NCBI GenBank assembly: GCA_910578805.1
Contig: CAJTRS010000004.1
Span: 1-64,000, forward strand
From: an uncultured Muribaculaceae bacterium
Lineage (GTDB): Bacteria; Bacteroidota; Bacteroidia; Bacteroidales; Muribaculaceae
DNA length: 64,000 nt
Reading direction: 5' to 3'
Part shown: positions 8,426 to 16,967 of the stretch, piece by piece
How the letters are laid out: each line of letters starts with the position of its first letter
How positions within the stretch are numbered: the first letter of the stretch is position 1
Notes under the pieces: model-generated
What the model saw: only the letters and a program-made list of their open reading frames with translations
Told to the model about the DNA's origin: nothing
Database searches by the model: none
Program-made: the position numbers and the translations under genes

Positions 8426-9739
8426 ATGAGTACATTCATAATAGAAGGTGGACATAAACTTCATGGCGAGATAGAACCACAAGGAGCCAAAAACGAGGCT
8501 CTTGAAGTGATAAGTGCGTGCCTGCTTACAGAAAAGCCGGTTACAATAACCAATGTGCCCGAAATCCTTGACGTAAAGAATCTGATAGACTTGCTTAAAG
8601 GCATGGGGGTGAAAGTTGTGCGTCATGCCAAAGGGGAATATACGTTTGAGGCATCTGATATAGACACCGATTATGTATCGAGCCGCGAGTTTGTAAAACT
8701 ATGTGCGTCGTTGCGTGGCTCCGTGCTTGTTGTGGGCCCTTTGCTTGCCCGTTTCGGAAAGGCTTATTTTGCCAAACCGGGCGGTGACAAGATCGGGCGT
8801 CGTAAAATAGATACCCATGTGCTTGGTTTTGAAAAACTCGGTGCCGGTATCATGTATGACGAGACAAAGAAAGCTTATTGCCTTGAGACTCCGGAAGGGG
8901 AGAAACTACGAGGAGCATATATGCTTCTTGATGAGGCGTCTGTGACCGGTACGGCCAACATAATCATGGCGGCTGTGCTGGCGGAAGGCAAGACCACCAT
9001 ATATAATGCGGCATGTGAGCCTTATGTGCAGCAGTTGTGTAAGATACTCATATCTATGGGTGCTAAAATAGAGGGGGTCGGATCGAATCTGGTTACTATC
9101 TACGGCTGTAACGAACTTCACGGCGCCACCCACCGCATATTGCCTGACATGATCGAAGTGGGCAGCTTTATAGGCATGGCAGCCTTGACCCGTAGCGGCA
9201 TAACGATTAAAAATGTGTCGTTTGACAATCTCGGTATAATTCCTGACAGTTTCCGTCGGCTCGGTATTGCGGTAGAGCGCCATGGCGATGACATATATGT
9301 GCCCGAACAGGACTGTTATGAGATAGAGACGGCTCTTGACGGCTCTATTCCCACCATAGCCGATGCGCCTTGGCCGGGGCTGACTCCTGACCTGTTGAGT
9401 GTAATGCTCGTGGTAGCCACCCAATGTAAAGGCAGCGTGCTTATACATCAGAAGATGTTTGAAAGCCGTTTGTTTTTCGTTGACCGGTTGATCGACATGG
9501 GAGCGCAGATTATGTTGTGTGATCCTCACCGTGCGGTTGTGATAGGCCTTGACCATCGGTTTCCGTTGCGAGCCAACAATATGCTGTCACCCGATATACG
9601 CGCCGGTATCGCCATGCTGTTGGCAGCCATGTCGGCAAAAGGAGTGAGTGAAATAGACAACATCGACCAGATAGACCGCGGCTACGAATATATCGATACC
9701 CGCCTCAACTCACTCGGGGCTCACATCTGTAGGAAATAA
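8426..9739 (+). CDS. murA: UDP-N-acetylglucosamine 1-carboxyvinyltransferase, Asp-type active site
   Basis: MurA transfers enolpyruvate from PEP to UDP-GlcNAc, the first committed peptidoglycan step. The 437-residue protein has the EPSP-synthase-like fold, with PQGAKNEALEVISA at the N terminus (Lys of the KN motif) and LLDEASVTGTANIIMAA in the middle. The catalytic loop, which reads PGGCxIGxRPxDxH in E. coli-type enzymes, is PGGDKIGRRKIDTH here, so residue 121 is Asp instead of the fosfomycin-reactive Cys. Asp at this site is known in several naturally fosfomycin-insensitive MurA enzymes and retains activity. It is cotranscribed with murB, and a bidirectional terminator follows. Confidence 0.93.
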   Translation: MSTFIIEGGHKLHGEIEPQGAKNEALEVISACLLTEKPVTITNVPEILDVKNLIDLLKGMGVKVVRHAKGEYTFEASDIDTDYVSSREFVKLCASLRGSVLVVGPLLARFGKAYFAKPGGDKIGRRKIDTHVLGFEKLGAGIMYDETKKAYCLETPEGEKLRGAYMLLDEASVTGTANIIMAAVLAEGKTTIYNAACEPYVQQLCKILISMGAKIEGVGSNLVTIYGCNELHGATHRILPDMIEVGSFIGMAALTRSGITIKNVSFDNLGIIPDSFRRLGIAVERHGDDIYVPEQDCYEIETALDGSIPTIADAPWPGLTPDLLSVMLVVATQCKGSVLIHQKMFESRLFFVDRLIDMGAQIMLCDPHRAVVIGLDHRFPLRANNMLSPDIRAGIAMLLAAMSAKGVSEIDNIDQIDRGYEYIDTRLNSLGAHICRK

Positions 9740-9777
9740 ATATCCGGAATAAGTCTCCGCAATATATGATAAAAATG

Positions 9778-9802
9778 GCTGCCAGGCGTGGCAGCTTTTT
9801 TT
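9778..9802 (+). terminator. Bidirectional rho-independent terminator between murA and usp
   Basis: A 7-bp GC-rich stem (GCTGCCA / TGGCAGC) with loop GGCG is followed by seven T on the plus strand and preceded by five A, so it can serve the convergent murA and universal stress genes. Confidence 0.85.
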
Positions 9803-10916
9803 ATACGGGGATTACCATCATCGGGATATCGGAGTGAAACAGCAACCGGTGGGCTATACCCGGATTGAACAATCGGGCAAACACATTTTTTTTCTTGCTC
9901 GGCACTGTTATCAAATTTATGTTGTGGGTTTCTGAAATCCGTCCGAATTCTTCATCGATGTTGGTTATCGATATAGTATCGATGGAGAAATGGTGTTGGG
10001 GATAATGTGTGGTACAGTATTCTTTAAGAGTGTTTAGCGCGCGGTCGGAATCAGACGGTACCTTTTTCGATGGCAACCTGACCAATATCACATTCATGGG
10101 GCTTATGGGCATAAGATGGAACAAGGCATCAAGAGCCAATATGTCTTCCTGGTCGAAGTTGCTGAAGAAAACAACGTTGCATTCGCCATCGGGCCTTAGC
10201 TGCGTTACCGTGCCTGGAATGGTGAAAATCGGTTGACGGCAGGTGTCGAGCACTTCGGCTGTAACGCTGCCCACCATTTCACGCTCCTTGGTGCCGATAC
10301 CGCGTGTGCCCATAACTATCAGCATCGGCCTGTGTTCCTTGGCATATTGGTTTATAACCTCTTCGGGCACACCTTCCGATACCATGCATGAGAATTTGAC
10401 CACCGGCAGAGCTCCCTCTTTCATGGCGTTGAGCAATCGTTCCGATAGTTGCTCCATGAGTTTGTCAGCTTCTTTCTGCAGGGCAATACGGCTGTTGGTC
10501 TCTTCTACGCCCTCGTCAAATGTGAGCACGTCGGTGAGTTGGGCGCGCAATGCGTTGACAGGATTGATATATGTGTGCAGAAGTACTAAATTGGCTTTGT
10601 GGAACTGAGCCAAACGGATTGCAGTCTCACAGGCCTTAAGGGAGTAGTCGGAGAAATCCACCGGCACAAGAAGCTCGCGAGGCAATTCATTATTAGCCGG
10701 AGCGTCGGAGGTAAATATCTCTTTGTTCTCGATTATGCGCAGCGCCAACGGCAGATCCGATTCTTTGATTCTGACCCTCACACCGGGCGATATGGTGGGT
10801 TCTGACAGATTGACGTTCTGTAACGTCACTTTAACACCTTGTTGTTCAAGTAATGCTTCAAGAGCTATGGCATGGTCATAGGTGTGTATGGCTACTGTAA
10901 TAAGTCTGTCCGACAC
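9801..10916 (-). CDS. Universal stress protein with N-terminal DUF2007-like domain
   Basis: A 371-residue cytoplasmic protein. Residues 1-67 (VAIHTYDHAIALEALLEQQG ... LPLALRIIE) resemble a DUF2007-type putative signal-transducing domain. Residues about 80-235 form a UspA domain (LLVPVDFSDYSLKACETAIR) ending in the ATP-binding signature GTRGIGTKEREMVGSVTAEVL-type loop. A second, degenerate Usp half (about 240-371) ends MMVIPV and lacks the G-x2-G-x9-G(S/T) motif. The start codon is GTG (10914-10916); no nearby ATG fits. The role is probably a nucleotide-responsive stress regulator, but the partner is unknown. The gene follows the small HTH gene after 78 bases and shares the murA terminator. 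Confidence 0.82.
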   Translation of the reverse strand: MSDRLITVAIHTYDHAIALEALLEQQGVKVTLQNVNLSEPTISPGVRVRIKESDLPLALRIIENKEIFTSDAPANNELPRELLVPVDFSDYSLKACETAIRLAQFHKANLVLLHTYINPVNALRAQLTDVLTFDEGVEETNSRIALQKEADKLMEQLSERLLNAMKEGALPVVKFSCMVSEGVPEEVINQYAKEHRPMLIVMGTRGIGTKEREMVGSVTAEVLDTCRQPIFTIPGTVTQLRPDGECNVVFFSNFDQEDILALDALFHLMPISPMNVILVRLPSKKVPSDSDRALNTLKEYCTTHYPQHHFSIDTISITNIDEEFGRISETHNINLITVPSKKKNVFARLFNPGIAHRLLFHSDIPMMVIPV

Positions 10917-10994
10917 GCTGATAGAGGTTTGATTACAAAATAAGAGGAGAGAGTGAGAATGAATAATCTGTGTAAGGGATAAAAATAGCGGTTT

Positions 10995-11255
10995 TTAGTC
11001 CTTGTTCTGGGTTTCCTTAAGTATCTCGACAGCCATGTCATAAATAGTGGTATCGTCAAGCACCACTATACCGCCATCGGGGCCTTGCTCTATGTGCACA
11101 CCGCAGTTTTTGCCGAATTCATAATTGCTGCCGCCGAAATAATTACGTACGGTCTGTACAGTTATATTGAGTTTATCAGCAATCTGATGAGTTGCGCCAT
11201 CGGGTAAACTGTCTTTGATGCGACGGAGCTCGTTGAAAGTGATTGTTTTAGCCAT
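10995..11255 (-). CDS. Small putative DNA-binding (HTH) protein
   Basis: An 86-residue protein with a predicted helix-turn-helix at about residues 19-42 (ATHQIADKLNITVQTVRNYF), shaped like the DNA-binding part of sigma/LacI-type HTHs, followed by a short hydrophobic strand region (GGIVVLDDTTIYDMAVEIL). I do not recognise a named family; similar small HTH proteins occur as conserved unknowns in Bacteroidales. It lies between batE (92 bases upstream) and the universal stress gene (78 bases downstream) on the same strand, which suggests a regulatory link with either, but nothing in the sequence proves it. Confidence 0.7.
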   Translation of the reverse strand: MAKTITFNELRRIKDSLPDGATHQIADKLNITVQTVRNYFGGSNYEFGKNCGVHIEQGPDGGIVVLDDTTIYDMAVEILKETQNKD

Positions 11256-11347
11256 AAGTTTATAGTTTTAGGGTTAAGGTAATACGTTTTTGTGGTTATA
11301 AATTTAGAAGTAAATTTTTACACTTCCAAATATTTATGTGAAAATAA

Positions 11348-12124
11348 TCAGATGCGTTCGATGTCGGAATCCTTTACCCATGCGCGGTGGTTGTTGTCGA
11401 TCTGCACATCGTACCACCTGTTGCCGTTGGAGTCATAAGTGTTTACCGAATCGAGGATTCTTATCTTTGTTCCCTCATGTAGCAGCATGGCCTCCTCCGA
11501 GCGGTCTTTGGGTGCGCGTGGTTTGGTGCTGAGTATGGTCGATGGCGCGGTTATCACGGCATCATCGTGGTCATGTCGGAGACCATTGGCATATATGGCA
11601 AAAATGAGAGTTATCACGAATATTGCAAATATCACAAGTCCGCCGAAGAAACCGACTTTCCTTATGGCTATTGAGGAGGCGAATATGTATATGGCCACGG
11701 CTCCGAGTGTGATTATAAACAATATCAGAGCCAGTACCGCCCAGGTGTCGGCTGTCATGGACAGGGCTATGTCAGTGGCGGCGTTTGACAGGAATGATCC
11801 CGATTCACCTTTTATCTCGTCGATGGTCATGTTGTTGACAAATGCCAGATTCTCACGGGCGTCATCATTGGTGGGATCAATTTTAAGCGCTCGCTCGTAG
11901 CATAATATAGCTCCTGAAAGATCGCCGAGACGATAACGTGTGTTGCCTATGTTGTAAAGCAACTCTGAACTGGTGCTTTCTGAGGCAACTTCAGTGTATA
12001 GCGACAAGGCGAGCGCATAGTCGTCGGAGTTATAGGCTGAGTCTGCCCTTTCGATCAACTGTCGCGAGGCGAAGACCGGCAGGGATAGCAGTGTCAAGGT
12101 TAGGATTGTTATATATCGTTTCAT
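11348..12124 (-). CDS. batE: BatE: TPR and SH3-domain membrane protein
   Basis: A 258-residue protein closing the Bat operon. A signal-like segment (YITILTLTLLSLPVFA) is followed by TPR helices at about 22-105 (YNIGNTRYRLGDLSGAILCY ... ALKIDPTNDDARENLAFV), two membrane helices at about 133-155 and 163-185, and a bacterial SH3-like domain at about 195-258 (LHEGTKIRILDSV ... WVKDSDIERI). Bat genes were named for aerotolerance in Bacteroides fragilis; the molecular job is unknown. It starts 48 bases after batD ends. Confidence 0.82.
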   Translation of the reverse strand: MKRYITILTLTLLSLPVFASRQLIERADSAYNSDDYALALSLYTEVASESTSSELLYNIGNTRYRLGDLSGAILCYERALKIDPTNDDARENLAFVNNMTIDEIKGESGSFLSNAATDIALSMTADTWAVLALILFIITLGAVAIYIFASSIAIRKVGFFGGLVIFAIFVITLIFAIYANGLRHDHDDAVITAPSTILSTKPRAPKDRSEEAMLLHEGTKIRILDSVNTYDSNGNRWYDVQIDNNHRAWVKDSDIERI

Positions 12125-12172
12125 GATCTTCTGGAGTAGGGGGGATTTATGCGTTTATTACCGGTGATGATA

Positions 12173-14002
12173 TTATTTATTCCGTTTCAGATTTTCAAGA
12201 CTGTTGATTGATGAGGCTGCTTTATCGTAAAGCAGTTCGATCTGGTCCTGCGAACTGACAGGGGAGTATCGGGCCATTTCACAGTCATCGAGCACGCTTA
12301 TTATGGTATCGGTGGTTTCCTGAGAAGCTCCGAATCCAAGTAGTTCGGCACTTATATTGTCACGTGACAACTGTGATGACGGTATGGAAAGTTTGTCGCT
12401 GAGATAACCCCATACGGCACGGAGAAGTTCCTCGTAGAATTTCTCGGAATCTTTTTGCTGCATGTATGCGCGTGCCTGACGCAGACGTTTGCGCGCCACT
12501 TTGTTGGCTTTGGCCAATTTCATTCCGCGAATGTCGGCCGAACGGGCTATGTTGCGGTGATATGCGGCCACAACTGCAATAAGGGCGATCAGCAGGGCAG
12601 CATAAAGTATCCAGTACCACCACTGTTCGATTATGGCCCGTCCGGTTGCCGACGACGGATCGATTCCGGCTTTTATATGGAGTATGTCGGTGTTTTTAGA
12701 GGTAACCTCCATTCGCTCATTGGCTGCCTGGCTCAGACCCTGGCTCACTTTTATGTCGTAACCCGGAGTATCGAGTGTAACGTATTTGTGTGTATCGGTG
12801 TCGAAATATACGAACTTGTCACCTCCGATATGGAAATTGCCTACTGTTTTTGGCACAAATGTATATTCGGCAGTCATGGTGCCGGTAACATTGTTGCCGT
12901 TTATTTTGGCCTGGATATCTATGTTGGGGGTATATTGTTCGAATTCAGACGGGAAATCTATCACCGGCTCCTTGAGATACTTTATATTGCCTGTGCCGGA
13001 TATGGTATAGATCAGTGTGGCCGGTTCATTTGTGCGGAATGAATTGCCTACGAGGCGGCTGTCTATTGTGAAGCGTCCTACTGCTCCGTTGAATCCATCG
13101 GGTTGTGGTAATGGAAGTGGATTGATATTGATCGATGCTGAATTGGAATTGACTTTTATTTTGCGCTCATGGGCATCAGGTACGCTGAAAAATCCCATGT
13201 TGATCATATCATATTGCATTACCTTTATGTCATAATTGCCGGAGGTAATGGTGAGTTTGCCTGATTTCTGCGGAAAAAGGATACATTTCTTTAGCATTGC
13301 GGTCATATAGCGCTGACCGTTATATTCTTCCTGTCGGTTTAGCGATGCCTGAAATTCGAGGTCCTCCATCAGGAATCCTTCGAAACTCGGCTGCTTGGTG
13401 CAGAAAAATTCCGAAATCTGGTATTTGGTGTATAGTTTTATGGTGCATTCCACCGCTTCCTGTTCGTATGCCGATGACCTGGACAGGATTATGCGTATAA
13501 ACACATCGTTGGCACTCACGGACCGGTCGGTGGTCTGAGTGGTTATGTCATCGACGATTACAGGCCTTTGTCGCTGTGTATTTCCAGGCTGTGTCTGTTG
13601 CGGAGCGGAGGCCGGTCCGATATTCAGTTTGGAGGTATTGGTGGTGTAACGTTTTCCGTCAACATTTATCGATGCTTCTCCTATGGTGTAGGTGCCCTCC
13701 TTCTCCGCTACATAATAATATGTATAGTCTATGGTAGAACTTGACGACATTTGGCCATTTATCACCGAGTAGCTCTGGCTTGTGGAAGTGGAGGGGCCGT
13801 ATAGCAGGCGGCACCCGTTGATCTGAGGTACTTTCAGGCTTGTTCCCTCTCCGTCCTTGAGCCTGAATGTCACGGCAAATTTGTCGCCTACCGACACTTC
13901 CCGTGGGGCGTTTACCGAAAATGTGGTTGCGGCGAGACACGGCACCGCGGCTGATATGATGACAAGTACAAGTGCGGATATACGCGTTATAATATTTCCC
14001 AT
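12173..14002 (-). CDS. batD: BatD aerotolerance protein
   Basis: A 609-residue membrane protein. Signal peptide (MGNIITRISALVLVIISAAVPCLA), long beta-rich extracytoplasmic region with an N-terminal FSVNAPREVSVGDKFAVTF repeat-like domain, a membrane helix at about 459-481 (WWYWILYAALLIALIAVVAA), and a cytoplasmic helical tail. The tail (about 500-600) resembles the tail of the protein at 16968-17966. The ATG at 14002 is preferred; an upstream TTG two codons earlier is unlikely. Its large extracytoplasmic domain may hold partners or substrates of the VWA proteins BatA and BatB, which is inference from operon context. Confidence 0.87.
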   Translation of the reverse strand: MGNIITRISALVLVIISAAVPCLAATTFSVNAPREVSVGDKFAVTFRLKDGEGTSLKVPQINGCRLLYGPSTSTSQSYSVINGQMSSSSTIDYTYYYVAEKEGTYTIGEASINVDGKRYTTNTSKLNIGPASAPQQTQPGNTQRQRPVIVDDITTQTTDRSVSANDVFIRIILSRSSAYEQEAVECTIKLYTKYQISEFFCTKQPSFEGFLMEDLEFQASLNRQEEYNGQRYMTAMLKKCILFPQKSGKLTITSGNYDIKVMQYDMINMGFFSVPDAHERKIKVNSNSASININPLPLPQPDGFNGAVGRFTIDSRLVGNSFRTNEPATLIYTISGTGNIKYLKEPVIDFPSEFEQYTPNIDIQAKINGNNVTGTMTAEYTFVPKTVGNFHIGGDKFVYFDTDTHKYVTLDTPGYDIKVSQGLSQAANERMEVTSKNTDILHIKAGIDPSSATGRAIIEQWWYWILYAALLIALIAVVAAYHRNIARSADIRGMKLAKANKVARKRLRQARAYMQQKDSEKFYEELLRAVWGYLSDKLSIPSSQLSRDNISAELLGFGASQETTDTIISVLDDCEMARYSPVSSQDQIELLYDKAASSINSLENLKRNK

Positions 14003-14045
14003 ACTCAAATTTGGTTACGGCTGTTGGTTTTATATTATCAGGTGT

Positions 14046-14852
14046 TTACCAGGGCTTGTCGGTTATTCTGACTCCGGCTTTTTTCTCTTTTGATTTCTGG
14101 CCTTCGACTCTTTTGCGTGTCATGGCCTCCTCATTTTCCATCGTCTTCAGAATTTTTTCGGCATTGGCATCGCTTATGCCTCCCTGACGAGGTTGTTGCT
14201 GCTGCTGTTGCTGGTTCTGATTGTTCTGGTCCTGATTTTGGTTGTCCTTATTGTCCTGGTTCTCTTTTTGGTCCTTATTGTCTTTATTTTGGTCTTTATC
14301 TTTGTCCTTGTCTTGGTCTTTGTTCTGATCCTGATTCTGATTATTCTGGTTCTGCTGCTGTTTTTCAAGTTCTTTCAGTGCCAACATCAGATTCTGGCGA
14401 GTGGCCTCATTTTCCGGATTTATGCGCAGAGCGTTTTTATAGGCATCGACAGCTCCGGCAAAGTTTTTTTCAAGGAAATTTATATTGCCGAGGTTATAAT
14501 ATGATTTTTCGGCAATGCCCTTGTCGGTATTGGAGTGCGATGACTGGTTTAGCAGTGCTTTTGCCTCGTCGATAGGCTTGCCTTCCGTTTTGCCGTCGGC
14601 ATATACAGTCTGGTGCATCAGCGCGGCGGCAAGGTTGTATTTTGCGGCATCGGACGCCGGAGCCGATTCGAGTGCCTTGCGGTACATCTGTTCGGCTTGC
14701 GCATACCGTTGCTGGTTGTAAAGCTTATTGCCTTCAAGTATATAGTCAAGTTCTTTCTGAGTAGTGGCCGCATGAGGCTTGACATCGACACTGAAAGCAT
14801 CGGTGCCGGTGGTCAGACTTAGTGCCAGTATCAGATATTTTATGTGCTTCAT
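14046..14852 (-). CDS. batC: BatC: TPR protein with Asn/Gln/Asp/Lys low-complexity tail
   Basis: A 268-residue protein with a probable signal peptide (YLILALSLTTGTDAFS), TPR units at about 36-70 (NKLYNQQRYAQAEQMYRKAL) and 115-160 (KSYYNLGNINFLEKNFAGAV), then a striking stretch at residues 165-221 made almost only of N, Q, D and K, ending in seven Q. A conserved segment follows (GISDANAEKILKTMENEEAM). Low-complexity linkers are seen in other BatC proteins, so the gene is probably intact. It lies 7 bases after batB. Confidence 0.85.
   Translation of the reverse strand: MKHIKYLILALSLTTGTDAFSVDVKPHAATTQKELDYILEGNKLYNQQRYAQAEQMYRKALESAPASDAAKYNLAAALMHQTVYADGKTEGKPIDEAKALLNQSSHSNTDKGIAEKSYYNLGNINFLEKNFAGAVDAYKNALRINPENEATRQNLMLALKELEKQQQNQNNQNQDQNKDQDKDKDKDQNKDNKDQKENQDNKDNQNQDQNNQNQQQQQQQPRQGGISDANAEKILKTMENEEAMTRKRVEGQKSKEKKAGVRITDKPW
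14190..14360 (-). repeat. Degenerate tandem repeats coding the BatC low-complexity region
   Basis: Short imperfect repeats built on AAGGACAAAGAT- and AATCAGAAT-like units encode the N/Q/D/K tract of BatC. Tracts like this can change length by slippage in multiples of three without breaking the frame. Confidence 0.7.
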
Positions 14853-14859
14853 GTGGATA

Positions 14860-15915
14860 TTATTTTTTCGAGAAGAAATTGATGTTTCTCAGCCATTCTA
14901 TCTTGCTGTAGGGGAGCGCCATGTCGATCAATAACAGACACAAGGCTATGAATATGGCTATCGGATATAGTTCCGATGCCGGAGAGGGTGCCGAGAAGCG
15001 TTTGTATTCTGTTTTGGCTAATGTATCGAGTTTCTCCTTCAGGGCATCTACGGCATTGGAGCTGTTGCCCGACACGTATGTGCCGTTGCCCGCCTTGGCT
15101 ATTGCTTCGGCCACTTCCTTATTAAATGAAGTGATCACTTGCTTGCCTTCATAATCGGTCATGAATTCGTTGCGCTTGCCTTTTAACGGTATGGGCGCTC
15201 CCTGACCTGTGCCCACTCCTACCACATCGACCTGTATGCCTACTTCGGCTGCGCGTTTTGCAGCCTCTTCGGCGTTGTCTTCGAAGTTTTCGGCGTCGGT
15301 AATAAGAATGATGGCTTTCTGCATGGTGCTTTCGGGATTGAAACAGTTGATGGCCATGTCAATGGCTTCGCCTATTGCCGTGCCTTGAGAAGGGATCATA
15401 TCGGGACTCAATGAGTTGAGATACATTTTTGCCGACAGATAATCCGATGTCAGAGGGAGCTGTGTATATGCATCTCCGGCAAATATGATCAGACCCACGC
15501 GGTCCTGCTTCATGTTGGAGATTATTTTTTCGAGCAGCATCTTGGCACGCTGCATGCGGCTCAGTCCTTTGGGGTCGTCGGTTGACGATGCAAGCATGGA
15601 GTTCGACACGTCGAAGCATATCATTACCTCTATGCCATTGGCCATTTCATCGGCTCCGTCATCACCGGCTCCGGCCTTGTCAACATACGGACGTGCCAGA
15701 GCTATGATTATAAACGCCGTGGCCATAAGTTCAAGGCATATCTTTATGTTGGGCATATACCGAGAGGCATCGGGCATGAGCGATGACAGTATGGCGGGAT
15801 TGCCTAATCTGCGTAACTTGCGTTTGCGCGCCATGCGTGCCCATGCGTAGAGCAGTGACACTATAGGTATCAGCAGCAACAGGTAGAGCAGGTGTGGATT
15901 AGCGAAGTGTATCAT
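14860..15915 (-). CDS. batB: BatB: von Willebrand factor A membrane protein
   Basis: A 351-residue protein with N-terminal membrane helices (LLYLLLLIPIVSLLYAW, about 9-25, and about 59-75), a VWA domain carrying the MIDAS motif DVSNS at 102-106 and IILITDAENFEDNAEEAA near 205, and a C-terminal membrane helix (about 318-338). The VWA domain binds a metal and usually a protein partner. BatB follows BatA by 47 bases and is a close paralogue in layout; the two probably act as a pair. Confidence 0.88.
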   Translation of the reverse strand: MIHFANPHLLYLLLLIPIVSLLYAWARMARKRKLRRLGNPAILSSLMPDASRYMPNIKICLELMATAFIIIALARPYVDKAGAGDDGADEMANGIEVMICFDVSNSMLASSTDDPKGLSRMQRAKMLLEKIISNMKQDRVGLIIFAGDAYTQLPLTSDYLSAKMYLNSLSPDMIPSQGTAIGEAIDMAINCFNPESTMQKAIILITDAENFEDNAEEAAKRAAEVGIQVDVVGVGTGQGAPIPLKGKRNEFMTDYEGKQVITSFNKEVAEAIAKAGNGTYVSGNSSNAVDALKEKLDTLAKTEYKRFSAPSPASELYPIAIFIALCLLLIDMALPYSKIEWLRNINFFSKK

Positions 15916-15962
15916 CTTTCCGTAATTCTGAAATCGTTAGGATACGGGGGTAAAATATCTTT

Positions 15963-16949
15963 TTATGGTATGGTTCTCAGCAGAGTGTTGCGCACGATCA
16001 GTTCACACAATATAAGTCCGAGAGCTATAAATGCGAGCATCGTGTAGTCATCTTCTGTGTGAGAGAAATTGCGTACGTCCATCTCTGTTTTCTGCAGGGC
16101 ATCGATCTGCTTGAATATCTGGGCCAGCACAGTCTCATCGGTAGCGCGGAAATATTCGCCTCCTGTAGTGCGGGCTATAGTGCGGAGTGTGGCCTCGTCA
16201 ATTACCACGGGCAACTGTGTGTAGGTGATACCTCCGTAGGCGTTCTGGGTAGGATAGGGTGCAGTGCCGTTGGTGCCCACGCCTATTGTGTAAACTTTTA
16301 TACCGTGCTTTTTCGCAATTTCAGCGGCTGTGACCGGATCGACCACCCCGGCATTGTTTGAGCCGTCGGTAAGCAGTATTATGCTTTTTGATACAGCCTT
16401 ACCCTCTTTGATGCGGTTGATGGAGGTGGCCAGACCGTCGCCTACGGCCGTACCGTCTTTTAGCATATCCATGTTTACCGAATTGATGTAATTGGTAAGT
16501 ATGGCATTGTCGGTGGTCATCGGTACGCCGGTGAGGCTCTCTCCGGCGAAGATCACCAGACCTATGTTGTCATTCTCGCGTCCTGCCACAAACTGTGATG
16601 CCACTTTCTTGGCCGCTTCGAACCGGTTGGGGCTGAAGTCGCGCGACAACATACTTGACGAAATGTCAAGAGCGAGTACTATATCAGTGCCCTCAGTGCG
16701 CACAGTGCTCCATTTGTCGTGTATCTGAGGGCGGGCCATTATGACAATCAGTGTGGCTATCAGAAGCACTCTCAGACCAAACATGGCGTGGAGCAGTATG
16801 ATTTTGGACGTTGGACGTAGGTTTAGAAACGGGCGTGTGGTGGACAGACCCACCGATGCGTAGTCCTTGTGTCGGTGATACACATACCATACGATATAGG
16901 GTATGAGTACCAACAGAAACCATAAATATTTAGGGTGTGCTAACTGCAT
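15963..16949 (-). CDS. batA: BatA: von Willebrand factor A membrane protein
   Basis: A 328-residue protein: an N-terminal helix (YLWFLLVLIPYIVWYVY), a second at about 52-72, a VWA domain with MIDAS DISSS at 95-99 and IILLTDGSNNAG near 205, and a C-terminal helix (about 305-323). It lies 18 bases after the BatD-like gene. The MIDAS metal site is intact. MoxR-type ATPases are thought to activate VWA proteins encoded beside them. Confidence 0.88.
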   Translation of the reverse strand: MQLAHPKYLWFLLVLIPYIVWYVYHRHKDYASVGLSTTRPFLNLRPTSKIILLHAMFGLRVLLIATLIVIMARPQIHDKWSTVRTEGTDIVLALDISSSMLSRDFSPNRFEAAKKVASQFVAGRENDNIGLVIFAGESLTGVPMTTDNAILTNYINSVNMDMLKDGTAVGDGLATSINRIKEGKAVSKSIILLTDGSNNAGVVDPVTAAEIAKKHGIKVYTIGVGTNGTAPYPTQNAYGGITYTQLPVVIDEATLRTIARTTGGEYFRATDETVLAQIFKQIDALQKTEMDVRNFSHTEDDYTMLAFIALGLILCELIVRNTLLRTIP

Positions 16950-16967
16950 GATCTAAAATTCGGGTGT

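Noticed and set aside
8906..9556. A 216-codon frame antisense to murA
   Set aside because: No recognisable domain; murA on the other strand is complete and conserved.
14193..14504. A Leu/Val/Ile-rich frame antisense to batC, looking like a membrane protein
   Set aside because: It is the complement of the Asn/Asp/Lys/Gln tract; hydrophobicity is an artefact of strand.
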